Below, piece by piece: positions 62,681-64,000 of a DNA stretch of 64,000 nucleotides; within the stretch, counting starts at the first letter, position 1, and each line of letters begins with the position of its first letter. The DNA lies in the NCBI GenBank assembly GCA_965226915.1, contig CBDDEJ010000009.1:682001-746000 (forward strand), read 5' to 3'. The stretch is from Io17-Chloro-G2 sp965226915 (lineage in GTDB: Bacteria; Chloroflexota; Dehalococcoidia; Lucifugimonadales; UBA3495). A program made the position numbers and the translations under genes. The notes beneath the pieces are model-generated. The model ran no database searches. It was not told the origin of the DNA and saw only the letters and a list, made by a program, of their open reading frames with translations.

Positions 62681-63874
62681 TCACCCACCGGCCTCCGCAT
62701 CCCTGCCCTGCCCCTCAAACAACGGCATCTGCCAGTGGTTGGTTTCGGGTAGGAAATGTTTACTTAAGACCAGGCCTTGGCCCTGGTACGACGAGCCTAT
62801 GTCCGCGCCGTAGAGTTTTTCTGGGATCTCAAGCATCTTTTCGAAGGTGATGGTGCAGATGTTCTGGCCGTGCTCGATCATGAAGGGGACGTCGTGGGCC
62901 CTTACTTCCATCACCGGCTGCACTCCTCCCAGGCCGCCGGTTTCGCCCAGACCAAACCCTGGGTCGAAGAATCCGGCGTAGTGGGTCCTTAACTCGCCGC
63001 TGGACGGGTCGTAGGCTGTCATCTCGGCGGCAAAATCCGGAGGAATGCTTACGCCCTCGGCTGAGGTCAGCAAATAGAACTCTTCGGGCTCCAGAATGAG
63101 CCGCCGCGATTGCTCGGCGTAGACCGGTTCCCAGTAATCACCGGGATCGTAGTGGTGCTCTCGGGAAAGATCCAACAGGCTGCTGTTCTTTCTGGCCCGG
63201 TATCCCACGCCGCCAACGCGGCCCACCAGGTTGGCGCTGAGGCCGATGGTGTTGTCCAAAGAAGGTTGCCGAGGGACGCCGGCATAGCCCGGCTCGGCCA
63301 GCACAATCGGCTTCTGTACATGGCGCCGCAAGAGCTCGCCTTGCCCACAGGAGGCTTCGCCCTTGGTCAACCTTAATTGGTTGAGGGAGAGCCCGGTTTT
63401 CACTCTTATGGTGAAGGAGCGGGACACGACTTCCAAATACAATTGGCCTTGGTACCCCGCCGCTACGTCGTCAAACCGGTGGCTGTTGTCGGTTATCACC
63501 CGAGTAAAAATGTCCAACCTCCCGGTGGAACTTTTAGGGTTGGTCTTGGCTCGGATGAAATCGGGCAGGCGCAGTTCCTCGATAAGCGGGATCAGATACG
63601 GCCGGTTCCGCTCCAGGATGGCGCCATCCCGCAGGTCCAATTCCTCCATTTGGAGATCGGGTAATTTATCCCAAACGGCGCTGGAATCAGGAAGAAAGCT
63701 ACAGCGAAGCCGGTGGGCCTTTTCGCCAAGCCTCAAATCCAGGCTGGCCGGTTGGAAATTGCCCGGCGGGATCTTATAACGCTCGGTGAAGATCACATCG
63801 TCATTGGCGGCTTGTTTCAACCAAGCCATGGGCAGAATGCCTGTTGACCCGATTTCTTTGATCTCTTCAAACAT
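62681..63874 (-). CDS. dCTP deaminase-like protein, two-domain type
   Basis: A 397-residue protein resembling the long 2'-deoxycytidine 5'-triphosphate deaminases, built from two dUTPase/DCD-like domains. The first has NFQPASLDLRLGEKAHRLR, PYLIPLIEELRLPDFIRAKTNPKSSTGRLDIFTRVI and AGYQGQLYLEVV. The second has ILEPEEFYLLTSAEGVSIPPDFAAEM, THYAGFFDPGFGLGE and MEVRAHDVPFMIEHGQNICTITFEKM. The D-L-R-L, K-S-S-x-G-R and A-G-F-x-D-P-G-F motifs are those of the trimeric fold. It would convert dCTP to dUTP for thymidylate synthesis. Confidence 0.9.
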   Translation of the reverse strand: MFEEIKEIGSTGILPMAWLKQAANDDVIFTERYKIPPGNFQPASLDLRLGEKAHRLRCSFLPDSSAVWDKLPDLQMEELDLRDGAILERNRPYLIPLIEELRLPDFIRAKTNPKSSTGRLDIFTRVITDNSHRFDDVAAGYQGQLYLEVVSRSFTIRVKTGLSLNQLRLTKGEASCGQGELLRRHVQKPIVLAEPGYAGVPRQPSLDNTIGLSANLVGRVGGVGYRARKNSSLLDLSREHHYDPGDYWEPVYAEQSRRLILEPEEFYLLTSAEGVSIPPDFAAEMTAYDPSSGELRTHYAGFFDPGFGLGETGGLGGVQPVMEVRAHDVPFMIEHGQNICTITFEKMLEIPEKLYGADIGSSYQGQGLVLSKHFLPETNHWQMPLFEGQGRDAEAGG

Positions 63875-64000
63875 TAGGGAGTCTGGCGTGCGAGTGTATT
63901 TCGGACTTCATACAATCACCGGGGCGCCCCGAAACGGCGCAAGAAAAAACCCGACGCCAAAGGGCAACCGGGTCCTACCATGCACTACCACTGACACAAC

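Overview
The window is GC-rich DNA whose gene set fits a Chloroflexota bacterium of the Dehalococcoidia/SAR202 type: luciferase-like flavin oxidoreductases, a CaiB/BaiF CoA-transferase, an SDR, an NMT1-like binding protein, two oligopeptide-type ABC cassettes, a DUF35/SCP-x thiolase pair, SMP-30/NHL proteins, PAC2 and Memo-like proteins. That placement is inferred from gene content only. No rRNA, tRNA or CRISPR was seen. LAYOUT: 1-8 kb holds a partial IS1380 element that cuts an MFS transporter, then housekeeping genes (FmdB, DUF1461, MazG), an NMT1-like binding protein with an in-frame TGA, and a dead IS66 element with an exact 8-bp target duplication. 8-15 kb holds oxidoreductases, a TSUP exporter, an AbrB/PIN toxin-antitoxin pair, an SDR and a CoA-transferase. 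15-23 kb holds a secreted Gly/Asp repeat protein, a nuclease lipoprotein, PAC2, a Memo-like protein and an NHL protein. 22-27 kb is peptide ABC cassette 1. 27-34 kb holds ThuA, a glutaredoxin-DinB fusion with TGA in its CxxC motif, small proteins, and a DUF3179 lipoprotein with TGA in its CxxC motif. 34-38 kb is a sigma/anti-sigma/secreted-protein cluster. 38-45.7 kb is decaying accessory DNA with a degenerate response regulator, a CetZ-like tubulin remnant, a kinase remnant and small unknown genes. 45.8-49.6 kb is ABC cassette 2. 50-53.4 kb holds the thiolase pair and small zinc-ribbon genes. 53.5-57 kb holds a second IS1380 copy and a junction of broken genes including a nirK remnant. 57-64 kb holds a TetR/DUF998 divergent pair, SMP-30, DUF1848, a methyltransferase-like gene and a dCTP deaminase-like gene. 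MAIN RESULT 1: three genes carry an in-frame TGA where a Cys is expected (first position of CxxC in the glutaredoxin and DUF3179 proteins; less certain in the NMT1-like protein). Each TGA is followed at once by a hairpin that fits the bacterial SECIS pattern (loop 16-22 nt from the TGA, G in the first two loop bases). The simplest reading is that these are selenoproteins that ordinary annotation would split. MAIN RESULT 2: a 173-bp non-coding element is present four times, each exactly 173 bp and each inserted at CTAG with TA duplicated, as expected of an IS630/Tc1-type MITE. Three copies split genes (a lipoprotein, the CetZ-like gene, a methyltransferase-like gene), and removing the element plus one TA restores each reading frame exactly. 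The window also shows many frameshifts and TAG/TAA stops, so real decay or sequencing error has to be weighed for every broken gene.
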